Assembly: GCA_002448815.1 (NCBI GenBank) | Contig: DKAJ01000009.1 | Span: forward strand, 1-64,000 | DNA: 64,000 nt | DNA from: Micavibrio sp. UBA6929 | GTDB lineage: Bacteria > Pseudomonadota > Alphaproteobacteria > Micavibrionales > Micavibrionaceae | Direction of reading: 5' to 3' | Made by a program: the position numbers and the translations under genes | Shown: positions 1-7,946 of the stretch, piece by piece | Layout: each line of letters starts with the position of its first letter | Position numbering within the stretch: the first letter of the stretch is position 1 | The notes under the pieces: model-generated | Told to the model about the DNA's origin: nothing | Databases searched by the model: none | The model's input: the letters and a program-made list of their open reading frames with translations, nothing else

Positions 1-28
1 ACTGCTCTACCAACTGAGCTATAGGAGC
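1..28 (-). tRNA. 5' end of a tRNA gene, probably tRNA-Thr(UGU), cut by the window edge
   Basis: Reading the minus strand from 28 down gives acceptor arm GCTCCTA, then T8 A9, D-stem GCTC, loop AGTTGGTA and D-stem GAGC, exactly the 5' third of a bacterial elongator tRNA. The anticodon lies outside the window. Threonine (anticodon UGU) is inferred from the near-identical copy at 121–163, which continues into an anticodon arm. A good promoter (50–77) sits just upstream. Confidence 0.8.
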
Positions 29-49
29 ACATCTTCAATGCTCGACCTT

Positions 50-77
50 ATTATCACCTTATTAAAGGCAGGGTCAA
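50..77 (-). promoter_or_regulatory. Sigma-70-type promoter of the tRNA gene
   Basis: On the minus strand there is TTGACC (77–72), a 16-nt spacer and GATAAT (55–50), each one mismatch from consensus. Transcription would start about 15 nt before the mature tRNA 5' end at 28, the usual layout of a tRNA promoter with a short leader removed by RNase P. Confidence 0.6.
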
Positions 78-120
78 GATCGCAACCCTTTGTTTTCTAC
101 GCCCAATTTACAGTAGACCG

Positions 121-163
121 TTTAATTACAAATCAACTGCTCTACCAACTGAGCTATAGGAGC
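121..163 (-). pseudogene. Orphan 5' half of a tRNA-Thr(UGU)
   Basis: The minus strand from 163 repeats the 28-nt tRNA start without a change and runs on through A26, GTTGA and loop TTTGTAA (anticodon TGT). The 3' side of the anticodon stem has decayed (TTAAA where TCAAC would pair). No T-arm (GGTTCGAATCC-like) and no acceptor strand TAGGAGC follow, so no complete tRNA can fold. It looks like the 5' half of the neighbouring gene left by a local duplication. Whether it is still transcribed is open, because its promoter copy at 185–212 is largely kept. Confidence 0.65.
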
Positions 164-223
164 ACATCTTCAATGCTCAATCTTATTATGACCGTATCAA
201 CGGCAAGGGCAAGATGACAACCC
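136..223. repeat. Direct-repeat copy of positions 1–88 (offset 135 bp)
   Basis: Positions 1–88 and 136–223 align without gaps at an offset of 135. The first 43 bases are identical (tRNA 5' third and leader). The remainder, covering the promoter, has scattered substitutions. This is a short tandem duplication of the tRNA start plus its promoter, not an attachment-site repeat: integrases normally duplicate the 3' end of a tRNA, not the 5' end. Confidence 0.8.
185..212 (-). promoter_or_regulatory. Duplicated promoter in front of the tRNA half
   Basis: The duplicated equivalent of the tRNA promoter: TTGCCC (212–207), 16-nt spacer, CATAAT (190–185). Both boxes differ from the first copy by one base but stay recognisable, so the tRNA half could still be transcribed. 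Confidence 0.35.
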
Positions 224-434
224 GACAACAAACAAACCAAGCAGGTCTGCAAAATTGTTGTTTGAAGTATCTAGCAAGTTCGAAAGCAAAGTACAAATCT
301 TTTTTTTAAAAAAATTTACTGCGCAAAAAATAGAGTCAAATCAAGCAGATAATATGTGAGTTAATATAGCGATTCACGCGAATTTTTGATACAATAAAGA
401 CGTATCGAAATTTCAAACAGATAATTTTTTCACA
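224..434. other. AT-rich intergenic region before the Dot genes
   Basis: No gene seen. It holds a poly-T/poly-A tract near 298–318. A possible -10 box TACAAT at 390–395 would place a transcript start about 30 nt before the DotM start codon; no convincing -35 box was found. Confidence 0.4.
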
Positions 435-1637
435 ATGAGCGACCAAAACCCTGACAATTTGCATGATAATGCTATTGCCTATTTCTTTATAGGCATTGTT
501 TTGGCGGGCCTTATATGGCTGCTTTGGTATTTTAAGCATGCCGAAATCCGTGATATGGTGCGGTGGATACGTTATGCTGAGATGTGGGTCCTGCACTGGT
601 TTGTGCCTCAAGATTTCCAAGTCACCTTTAATGGACAAAACGTCAGTTGGCATGAAGGGTTTAGCACAACCGCGGACTGGAGCAAGCAACAACTCACCAA
701 TCAACATTTGGGGCTCTTCACACAAATGACAATGCCTTTAATGCGCTATGCTTTTGCTGCTGTCTGTGCCGCCGGAGCGATTGTCGCCTACACCAAGGGG
801 CCAAAGACGCATAATCGCCAAAATTTAGGCCTGGAAGGATTAATCAAATATCAATCACAAAACTTCCCTAGCATCACCCCTTTCATTAAATTCAACCCGT
901 CAAAGCAACCACCGCGACCACCAGGAACGCCCGTCCCTGCGGAGCTTCCTCTTTTTGCCGAAGCGCTTGGCCCTGAAGAATGGATCGCATATCACAGCAT
1001 CCCCGTACCAGACGGGACAGTCGACCGCAAAGCCGCCGCCAAAGCATTTCAGGCACAACTCATTGGCCGTTGGAAAGGGGTAAAAGCCCTCAAACCTTAT
1101 CAGCAAGTCATGTTTGCAGCATTTTGCCTCAAGGCCTCCCGCAAGCGCGATCAAGGTGACGCCATGCTTGGGCGGCTCGCAACATGCTGGGATCATGAAG
1201 CAGGACTGGATCTCAAAAAAGACAAAAGCCTATTAAGTGAGGCACATAAAGTATTACGCACAAAAAAATTGGCAGAAAAAACAATTGCCGAAGCTAACCA
1301 TCACGCATTTGTGACAACTGCCCTGCTGCGCGCTTTGCAATATGCACGCGAAGAAGGCGGGGTTTTGGCACCAGCACAATTTGTCTGGTTGCGGGGTCAT
1401 GATCGTACATTGTGGTATCCAATGAATAATTTAGGCCGCCAGAGCTATCATATGGAGGCTCTCGGCGCGATGTCGCATTTCAAGGCCGAGCGCCTAACCC
1501 GCCGCCCTATACCAAGCCCAAAGGTTGATCACGCCGTTGATACGATAACAGACTATATGAATTCTATGGACGCACGCCCTATTCCTGCACTGGATTATAA
1601 AGGCAGCAATAAAAAAGCCATCAAAAAAGCCGTATAA
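435..1637 (+). CDS. dotM: DotM/IcmP-like type IVB secretion coupling-complex protein
   Basis: 400 residues, close to Legionella DotM (about 380). It begins with a short polar stretch, a membrane segment at about 14–33 followed by WYFKHAEIRDMVRW, and a second membrane segment at about 101–119, then a long cytoplasmic domain. This two-helix N terminus with a soluble C-terminal domain is the DotM/IcmP (IncI TrbA) architecture. In Dot/Icm systems DotM sits in the inner membrane with the DotL ATPase and helps recruit substrates. The DotL gene lies two genes downstream on the same strand, which supports the call. Recognition is from sequence feel and context, not from an alignment. An IncI-type conjugation TrbA is the alternative. 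Confidence 0.8.
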   Translation: MSDQNPDNLHDNAIAYFFIGIVLAGLIWLLWYFKHAEIRDMVRWIRYAEMWVLHWFVPQDFQVTFNGQNVSWHEGFSTTADWSKQQLTNQHLGLFTQMTMPLMRYAFAAVCAAGAIVAYTKGPKTHNRQNLGLEGLIKYQSQNFPSITPFIKFNPSKQPPRPPGTPVPAELPLFAEALGPEEWIAYHSIPVPDGTVDRKAAAKAFQAQLIGRWKGVKALKPYQQVMFAAFCLKASRKRDQGDAMLGRLATCWDHEAGLDLKKDKSLLSEAHKVLRTKKLAEKTIAEANHHAFVTTALLRALQYAREEGGVLAPAQFVWLRGHDRTLWYPMNNLGRQSYHMEALGAMSHFKAERLTRRPIPSPKVDHAVDTITDYMNSMDARPIPALDYKGSNKKAIKKAV

Positions 1638-1664
1638 ACATCAAAAGACTAAAAGGACGTCATT

Positions 1665-2183
1665 ATGCTTAAATATTTTCAACAAAACACACAAACCGCG
1701 GCACCCGCTAACATTGTCGATGGCAAATTAATCCTATCCTTCCCGAAGGCAAAAAACCCCATTATCTGGCAGATGGATTTAGGAAATATCAAAATTTCCG
1801 CACTAGAAATTCAAACACTAAACGGCGAAGCCACATTAATTCTTAAAAATCCAAAAGGCGAATCTGTAACAATTGCTGCCTTTGTAAGTCACAACGATGC
1901 TGTTGAAAATTTAGTGGCAATCTCAACTGCGCTCGGCAAAGCCAGCGGCCGCATCGTCAGCAACGAAAATACGCAAAACGATCATAGTCAGGGCAAAAAA
2001 AATAACCTCCTCAAAACACTGTTAACGGCGGTCGGCGGCCTAACATTACTCATTTTGCTTTTCGGTTTTATCGGCAGCATATCCAAACCATCATCAACCT
2101 CGGGAACAAATAGCACATCAAACGCCCCTGCAACGACCAGCGGCGCGCCTATCTCAGCAGACGAATTTTTAAAAGGACAATAA
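1665..2183 (+). CDS. Unknown bitopic membrane protein between DotM and DotL
   Basis: 172 residues, not recognised. Residues 1–95 look like a compact, strand-rich soluble domain (alternating hydrophobics around KLILSFPKAK and EATLILKNPKG). Residues 96–115 are polar and basic, 116–138 form one membrane helix, and 139–172 are a Ser/Thr/Ala-rich tail ending ISADEFLKGQ. There is no signal peptide; the basic stretch before the helix suggests a cytoplasmic N terminus. A good ribosome site (AAAGGACG) precedes the ATG. It lies 27 bp after DotM and 34 bp before DotL, so it is very probably co-transcribed and may be part of the coupling complex. In Legionella dotM and dotL are adjacent, so this gene is extra. 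Confidence 0.75.
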   Translation: MLKYFQQNTQTAAPANIVDGKLILSFPKAKNPIIWQMDLGNIKISALEIQTLNGEATLILKNPKGESVTIAAFVSHNDAVENLVAISTALGKASGRIVSNENTQNDHSQGKKNNLLKTLLTAVGGLTLLILLFGFIGSISKPSSTSGTNSTSNAPATTSGAPISADEFLKGQ

Positions 2184-2217
2184 AACGCCCGATACATAAA
2201 GGCGCATTGACACCACT

Positions 2218-4647
2218 ATGGCTTTAAACCAACACAAACATATGCATAAGCATACCGCGCTGATCAGGGACATTCGCCCCTGGTACATCAAGGTCGCGGA
2301 TGAATTGTTGGATAAATCCGTATCGACCGTCGTGTTCATCATGGCAGCGGGCAGTATGTTCATTTCACAGCATGCCATGGCCTACGCCGACCTGATTATG
2401 ATCTTTTTGGGTTTTTATTTCTGGTGGCTGATGACACGTGACCGGACAATTGCCTTTAAATTACCCCAAGGATCGCCATACAAAGATAAAAACAATGAAG
2501 GCCCAGGGCGCAGCGGCGAAGCAGAAGGTATTTTATACCTTGGAAACACCGAAGATTCGAACGAAGAAGTCTGGTTTACCAACTCGGATGCCCGTACGCA
2601 TATTCTCTATCTCGGGACGACAGGTGCTGGTAAAACAGAGGGCTTGAAATCTATGGTGACCAACACCATGGCATGGGCATCAGGATTTGTATATGTCGAT
2701 GGTAAAGCCGATACAGATTTATGGTCTTCCCTTTCGGCGCTTGTACGCCGCTTTGGCCGCGATGATGACTTACTTGTTCTCAACTACATGACAGGTAACT
2801 CAGACGTCAAAGCCCCATCCAATACAATGAACCCTTTTTCATCAGGCTCCGCATCATATCTGACCAACATGCTGGTGTCCCTGATGCCAGAATCACAAGG
2901 CGATAACGCCATGTGGTCGGAACGTGCGATCTCTCTAGTCAGCGCCATGATGCCTGTCCTTACATGGAAACGTGATAATCAGGAAATCCCTCTGTCGGTT
3001 AAAATTTTGCGCGATAACCTATCCCTCAATGCCATCATTAAACTCGCTCGCGATGACATTGTTCCCGCTCATTTGCGTGAAGGTCTCAACGGCTATTTAG
3101 ACACGTTACCTGGCTTTGATCCGAACGCTTACGATGACGAAGGCAAAGTCAAACCGCCAAGCGGCGGCGGCCCACCGCCTGACACACAAACCGCCAGCCA
3201 ACAGCACGGATATTTGGCGATGCAGTTCACACGTTCACTGCAATCTCTCGGTGATGATTACGGTTATATCTTCGACACACAGGCCGCAGACGTAGACATG
3301 GTTGATATTGTCTTAAACCGGCGCATTTTGGTCGTGCTTATCCCCGCGCTTGAAAAATCCAGTGACGAGATTGCTAACCTCGGTAAAATTGTTGCTGCCA
3401 CCATGAAAGGCATGATGGGTTCTGCCCTAGGCTCAACCGTGGAGGGCACCTCAGAAACAGTCATCGAAAACAAACCGACAAAATCATCAACGCCATTTAT
3501 GACCGTCTTTGATGAGGTCGGTTACTATACCGCGCAAGGTATGGCCGTTATGGCGGCGCAGGCACGTTCACTGGGTTTCTGTCTGGTCTTCTCGGGTCAG
3601 GATTTACCTGCGATGAAAAAACGTGTCCGCGAAGAAGCAAACTCGATCACAGCGAACTGTAACATTAAACTCTTTGGAAAACTGGAAGACCCCACTGAAA
3701 CGAAAGAATTTTTTGAAAAAACTGTAGGGTCTGGTTTTGTAACTGAGGTCTCTGGATTCCAGGGCTCCAGCGGAGGAAACTACAGCGACACAAAACAAGC
3801 CAGCGTACAAGAACGCGCCCGCGCAAGCTATGACGGCCTGCGTGCCTTCAAAGAAGGGCAAGCCGTTGTGACATTTGGCGAAGGCGTTGTCGATTGCCGC
3901 ATTTTCTATTCAAACCCAGGCCACGCCAAAGCCATGCGCGTTACGCGATTTTTGGCTCTACCGCCACCGGATGACAACACAATTAAACATGCTGGCGCGA
4001 TCAGAAAGCTGCGCGACCTCTTGGTCAACAAAGAGTGGACTGCTGAAAAAGCAGACGTTGCAGTAGAAACACCAGCCCCTATCGAGGCCCTTAAAAAAGG
4101 ATTTTATATCGGTGATAACACACTCACAGACCCCGTAAGCGCGAGTATTACCGCAATTATTGAGGCCCACTCCCTCGATAACCCAATTGAAATCACACCA
4201 AAAGAAAAGCCTGCACAAACGGCTCAAGAACAAACGCCCGCCGCACAAACCACGCCGCCTGCACAACAGCCCTCCAGCCCTCCAGCACAGCAAGCCTCAC
4301 CTGAAAAACAAAAGACCGAACAAGCTCAATCTAAAGCCGAGGAAACATCCCCACCCAAACAAACGAAACCGGCCATTTTTGGAGCAAAAAAAGCAAGCGA
4401 GCCTACGCAAAAACCAGAAAATAACACTGAGCCAAAATCAGGTCAAAAGCCCGAGGAAGCACCCGCTACGCCACAAAGCAGCGAACAAGAAGAACAATCA
4501 AAAGTAGAAACACCTAAACCTGAAACAACGCCCGAAGCGCGAACACAACGCGGTGACCTGCCAGAAGAAATTTTATCGATCTTATCGCCAGCAACGAAAA
4601 AAGCAAAGCAAGCTATTTTCCTCAAACAAGATAAAGAAGATAATTAA
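2218..4647 (+). CDS. dotL: DotL/IcmO-like type IV coupling protein ATPase
   Basis: 809 residues. Two membrane segments lie in the first 75 residues. A VirD4/TraG-class ATPase domain follows: Walker A GTTGAGKT at 133–140 and a Walker B-like hydrophobic stretch ending in FDEVGYY near 430. It then has an RSLGFCLVFSGQD-type motif typical of coupling proteins. From about 650 the protein becomes a low-complexity tail rich in Pro, Gln, Glu, Lys and Thr, ending in a short hydrophobic segment (EEILSILSPATKKAKQAIF). In Legionella the DotL C-terminal extension binds the IcmS/IcmW adaptors; this tail may play a similar role but is unlike it in composition. IncI TrbC is the conjugative homologue. The only Shine–Dalgarno-like AAGG lies about 14 nt from the ATG, so the start is slightly uncertain. 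Confidence 0.85.
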   Translation: MALNQHKHMHKHTALIRDIRPWYIKVADELLDKSVSTVVFIMAAGSMFISQHAMAYADLIMIFLGFYFWWLMTRDRTIAFKLPQGSPYKDKNNEGPGRSGEAEGILYLGNTEDSNEEVWFTNSDARTHILYLGTTGAGKTEGLKSMVTNTMAWASGFVYVDGKADTDLWSSLSALVRRFGRDDDLLVLNYMTGNSDVKAPSNTMNPFSSGSASYLTNMLVSLMPESQGDNAMWSERAISLVSAMMPVLTWKRDNQEIPLSVKILRDNLSLNAIIKLARDDIVPAHLREGLNGYLDTLPGFDPNAYDDEGKVKPPSGGGPPPDTQTASQQHGYLAMQFTRSLQSLGDDYGYIFDTQAADVDMVDIVLNRRILVVLIPALEKSSDEIANLGKIVAATMKGMMGSALGSTVEGTSETVIENKPTKSSTPFMTVFDEVGYYTAQGMAVMAAQARSLGFCLVFSGQDLPAMKKRVREEANSITANCNIKLFGKLEDPTETKEFFEKTVGSGFVTEVSGFQGSSGGNYSDTKQASVQERARASYDGLRAFKEGQAVVTFGEGVVDCRIFYSNPGHAKAMRVTRFLALPPPDDNTIKHAGAIRKLRDLLVNKEWTAEKADVAVETPAPIEALKKGFYIGDNTLTDPVSASITAIIEAHSLDNPIEITPKEKPAQTAQEQTPAAQTTPPAQQPSSPPAQQASPEKQKTEQAQSKAEETSPPKQTKPAIFGAKKASEPTQKPENNTEPKSGQKPEEAPATPQSSEQEEQSKVETPKPETTPEARTQRGDLPEEILSILSPATKKAKQAIFLKQDKEDN

Positions 4648-4697
4648 ACAGCGGTCATACGGCCAGCGTACTGAACACTAACATGCGCATTTATATC

Positions 4698-6389
4698 TTA
4701 GGCACGTAATCCTGATACGAAATCAGCAACTTCACTTCTCAAACGCTCAGACATCTTAGACAAATCCTGCGCCGCCTGCGACACATCAAAGGCACTTTGC
4801 TTTGTATCATTCATATCACTGCTGACATCATTAATACTCGATGAAACCAACTGCGATCCTTGCGCGGCCATTTGGATATTACGCACAATTTCATCTGTAG
4901 TAGTGTCTTGCTCGCTCACTGCCGAAGCCACTGCATGCGATGACGACAGAATTTCTTCAGACGACGTTTTAATGTCTTCCAACGATTTCAAAATATCCTG
5001 TGACGCTACATTCATCTCTGAAATAACCTGATCAATCTCTTGAACTGATGCCTCTGTTTGACTGGCAAGGTTTTTCACCTCACCCGCGACAACGGCAAAT
5101 CCTTTGCCTGCTTCACCAGCGCGCGCGGCCTCAATCGTAGCATTCAGCGCGAGCAAATTTACCTGCTGAGCAATATCAGAAATCAAACCAACCACTTCTT
5201 CAACACGGCTTGACGCCGCAGACAGCGCCTGCGCATGGGAATCCGCCATTTCAATCTTCTTCACAGCATTTTCAACCAAATCATTAGACCGCTGCATCTG
5301 ATAAGTAATTTCTTTCACGCTCATTGACATTTCTTCTGCCGCTGAGGCAATCGAATTCACATTATTGGCCATATCACCAACATTGGTCACGGACGCATTC
5401 ATCTTGTCACTAGACTGTGTCATAGCAGATGACATTTGTTCTGACGTGCCAGAGAGATGCATCGCAGATTGCGCCACATTTTGAATAATGTCTTGAACTT
5501 TCGCCTCAAAATCCGACGCCAATTTATGCATCTCTGTCGCGCGCTCTTCTCGCATGCGCGCCTCTTGTTGCTTTTGATAGGCTTCTGTTTCTTTTGATTG
5601 CTTCAATTTTTTACTGAGATCAACCAGAGCGCGCGCCATTAAACCTATTTCATCACGGCGATCTTGATCCTGCACATGAATGTCGCACCCTTCCGACAGA
5701 ATAACCATATTTTGAGAAATCCGCGAAATCGATGTTTTAATGTCACGCGTGATGAAATGGCCAATGGTGATAAAAAATGAAAACAACACCACAATCACAA
5801 CACCAATTTGAATGAGCTGCTTAAAAAAGACAGCATTCACATCATCAATATAAATACCCGATCCAATAATCCACCCCCATTCGGGAATACCTTGTACAAA
5901 AGAGAGTTTTTGCACGGGCTTATCTTGATCCAGGCCTGGTTTAGGCCACAAATAATAAACAAAGCCTTTACCGTCTTGCTTGATCACGTCCACCATATCC
6001 ATAAAGAGAGGCGTGCCCGCAGGGTCGGTGACTTTTGATAAATCCTTGCCATCCAATTGAGGCTTAAAAGGATGCATAACCATTTTAGGATGCGTATCAT
6101 TAATCCAGAAATAATTTTTCCCATCATAGCGCAGAGCCTTTACTGCATCTAAGGCCTTACGTTGAGCCTCCTCAGGCGACATAATGCCTTCCTTCTCCCA
6201 CTGCACATAATTGTTAATGACACTGACTGCGACTTCCACCACATTTTGCGTTTTAATCTTACGGTCTTCTAACAATGTTCCTTTATGATAAAACAAAGTA
6301 AAAACAGAAATCAAAAACAGCGCCAATAACGACAAAAGCGTCATGAACTGCAATTTTTTATGAATGGGGAAACGTGCAAAAATCGTCAT
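4698..6389 (-). CDS. Methyl-accepting chemotaxis protein with a single Cache sensor
   Basis: 563 residues from the ATG at 6389, which has an AAGGAT ribosome site 8 nt upstream; a TTG two codons earlier is less likely. Membrane helix at about 12–33, then a periplasmic sCache_2-type domain to about 185 (DGKNYFWINDTHPKMVMHPF is typical), a second helix near 190–212, a HAMP region, and the cytoplasmic signalling coil. The hairpin tip contains NATIEAARAGEAGKGFAVVAG, the CheA/CheW-binding signature. The ligand is unknown; related Cache domains bind small organic acids. No chemotaxis genes are nearby. Confidence 0.93.
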   Translation of the reverse strand: MTIFARFPIHKKLQFMTLLSLLALFLISVFTLFYHKGTLLEDRKIKTQNVVEVAVSVINNYVQWEKEGIMSPEEAQRKALDAVKALRYDGKNYFWINDTHPKMVMHPFKPQLDGKDLSKVTDPAGTPLFMDMVDVIKQDGKGFVYYLWPKPGLDQDKPVQKLSFVQGIPEWGWIIGSGIYIDDVNAVFFKQLIQIGVVIVVLFSFFITIGHFITRDIKTSISRISQNMVILSEGCDIHVQDQDRRDEIGLMARALVDLSKKLKQSKETEAYQKQQEARMREERATEMHKLASDFEAKVQDIIQNVAQSAMHLSGTSEQMSSAMTQSSDKMNASVTNVGDMANNVNSIASAAEEMSMSVKEITYQMQRSNDLVENAVKKIEMADSHAQALSAASSRVEEVVGLISDIAQQVNLLALNATIEAARAGEAGKGFAVVAGEVKNLASQTEASVQEIDQVISEMNVASQDILKSLEDIKTSSEEILSSSHAVASAVSEQDTTTDEIVRNIQMAAQGSQLVSSSINDVSSDMNDTKQSAFDVSQAAQDLSKMSERLRSEVADFVSGLRA

Positions 6390-6518
6390 CAGCAATAATC
6401 CTTATCAGCATAAAACTAGAAAACTGACAAAATGTATCACATCATCGAATATATGCAGGATAAAACATACTATTTTAGCAAGAATAATACGAGCGTATGC
6501 AACTATAGGGCATGCATC

Positions 6519-7934
6519 TTACTTATCCGAAAATGGATTTTTCGAACGACGCACAAGCAAACGAATAGGAACGCCCGGCAAATCATAATCACGGCGCAGA
6601 GCATTCATAATATAGCGCTTATACGCACCTGGTAATTTATCTGGACGTGACACCCACACCGCAAAGGTCGGAGGGCGCGTTTTAATTTGCGCAATATATT
6701 TCAAACGATTCTGACGCCCATCAACCAACGGCGCGGGATTACGACTTTCGAGCATACGCAACCAGCGATTCAATTTACCCGTCGTTGTACGTCTGTTCCA
6801 AACGTCATAAATTTCCAAGGCCGATTTCAAAACGCGATCAACCCGCTTGCCATAGCGCGCAGACATCGTCACAACGGGAACATCCTTAATCTGCGCAAGT
6901 GATGTTTCCAATTTATCGGTAATAAATTGCTTGGCCGCGTCTTTATCTTTTACCGCGTCCCACTTGTTCACAGCCACAATCATTGCGCGGCCTTCATTGA
7001 CGATATGCTCGGCAATTTGCAAATCTTGCTTGTCAAAAATAGCATTACCGTCCAAGACCAAAACAACGATCTGCGCCAAACGGATCGCGCGCAAAGAATC
7101 CTCGACCGACATTTTTTCGACCTTATCTTGCACCTTAGATTTACGGCGCATACCTGCCGTATCGACAAGCTTAAATTTACGGTCATTATAAATCCAGTCT
7201 ACGGCAATCGCATCACGTGTGATGCCTGCTTCTGGTCCTGTCATCACGCGCTGATCCTCGACAATCGCGTTCAGCAGCGTTGATTTCCCAACATTTGGGC
7301 GCCCCACAATCGCCAATTTTAATGGCTTTTCAGGGTCAATCTCTTCTTGCTCAAATTCAAAGTCTTCCGATCCTTCAATCGCATCTAAATCAACAAAATC
7401 GCCGCTATCTTCATCCAGATCATCGTCATTTTCTGCCTCTTCTGGCATCAAAGGCTCAAGCGCATGATAAAGCTCTTCCATGCCGGTGCCGTGCTCGGCC
7501 GAAATCACAATCGGATCACCCAGCCCCAGCGCATATGCCTCACCAATTGCGGATTGTATAACGCGCTCATTCTCGCCTTTATTCACGGCCATAATCACAG
7601 GCATTTTACGCTTACGCAGCCACGCCGCAAAATGCGTATCCAGCGGCGTCACACCCGAGCGCCCATCAATCATAAACAGCGCTGCATCCGCGTGCGCAAG
7701 GGCGCTTTCAGTTTGCTGGCGCATACGACCGCGGATTGAATCGTCAAAGCTCTCTTCCAAGCCCGCCGTATCAATAATGCGAATAGTGCGATCAAATAAA
7801 CGCCCTTCAGCTTCGCGCCAGTCACGCGTAATGCCTGGGCGGTCATCGACAATCGCCAATTTCTTGCCCGCCATGCGGTTGAACAAGGTTGATTTACCGA
7901 CATTCGGCCGGCCAACAAGCGCTAGAGTAAACAT
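6519..7934 (-). CDS. der: Ribosome biogenesis GTPase Der (EngA)
   Basis: 471 residues with the tandem G domains unique to Der. Both carry GRPNVGKST (8–16 and 211–219), and each has DTAG switch and NKxD-type motifs. The C terminus is a KH-like domain with basic residues (LLVRRSKNPF). Der acts in the maturation of the 50S subunit. The linker between the G domains (about 164–200) is strikingly acidic. It is the last gene of a minus-strand yfgM–bamB–der run, the same neighbours as in gammaproteobacteria. Confidence 0.97.
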   Translation of the reverse strand: MFTLALVGRPNVGKSTLFNRMAGKKLAIVDDRPGITRDWREAEGRLFDRTIRIIDTAGLEESFDDSIRGRMRQQTESALAHADAALFMIDGRSGVTPLDTHFAAWLRKRKMPVIMAVNKGENERVIQSAIGEAYALGLGDPIVISAEHGTGMEELYHALEPLMPEEAENDDDLDEDSGDFVDLDAIEGSEDFEFEQEEIDPEKPLKLAIVGRPNVGKSTLLNAIVEDQRVMTGPEAGITRDAIAVDWIYNDRKFKLVDTAGMRRKSKVQDKVEKMSVEDSLRAIRLAQIVVLVLDGNAIFDKQDLQIAEHIVNEGRAMIVAVNKWDAVKDKDAAKQFITDKLETSLAQIKDVPVVTMSARYGKRVDRVLKSALEIYDVWNRRTTTGKLNRWLRMLESRNPAPLVDGRQNRLKYIAQIKTRPPTFAVWVSRPDKLPGAYKRYIMNALRRDYDLPGVPIRLLVRRSKNPFSDK

Positions 7935-7946
7935 TAAAAAACCTCT

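Noticed and set aside
121..163. Second functional tRNA-Thr gene
   Set aside because: The T-arm and 3' acceptor strand are missing and the anticodon stem is broken, so it cannot be a complete tRNA.
1..223. Attachment site of an integrated element
   Set aside because: The duplicated part is the tRNA 5' half with promoter, no integrase is visible, and the Dot genes next to it show no element boundary inside the window.
336..725. 129-residue minus-strand open frame overlapping the DotM start
   Set aside because: It is antisense to DotM, lacks a ribosome site and has no recognisable protein features.
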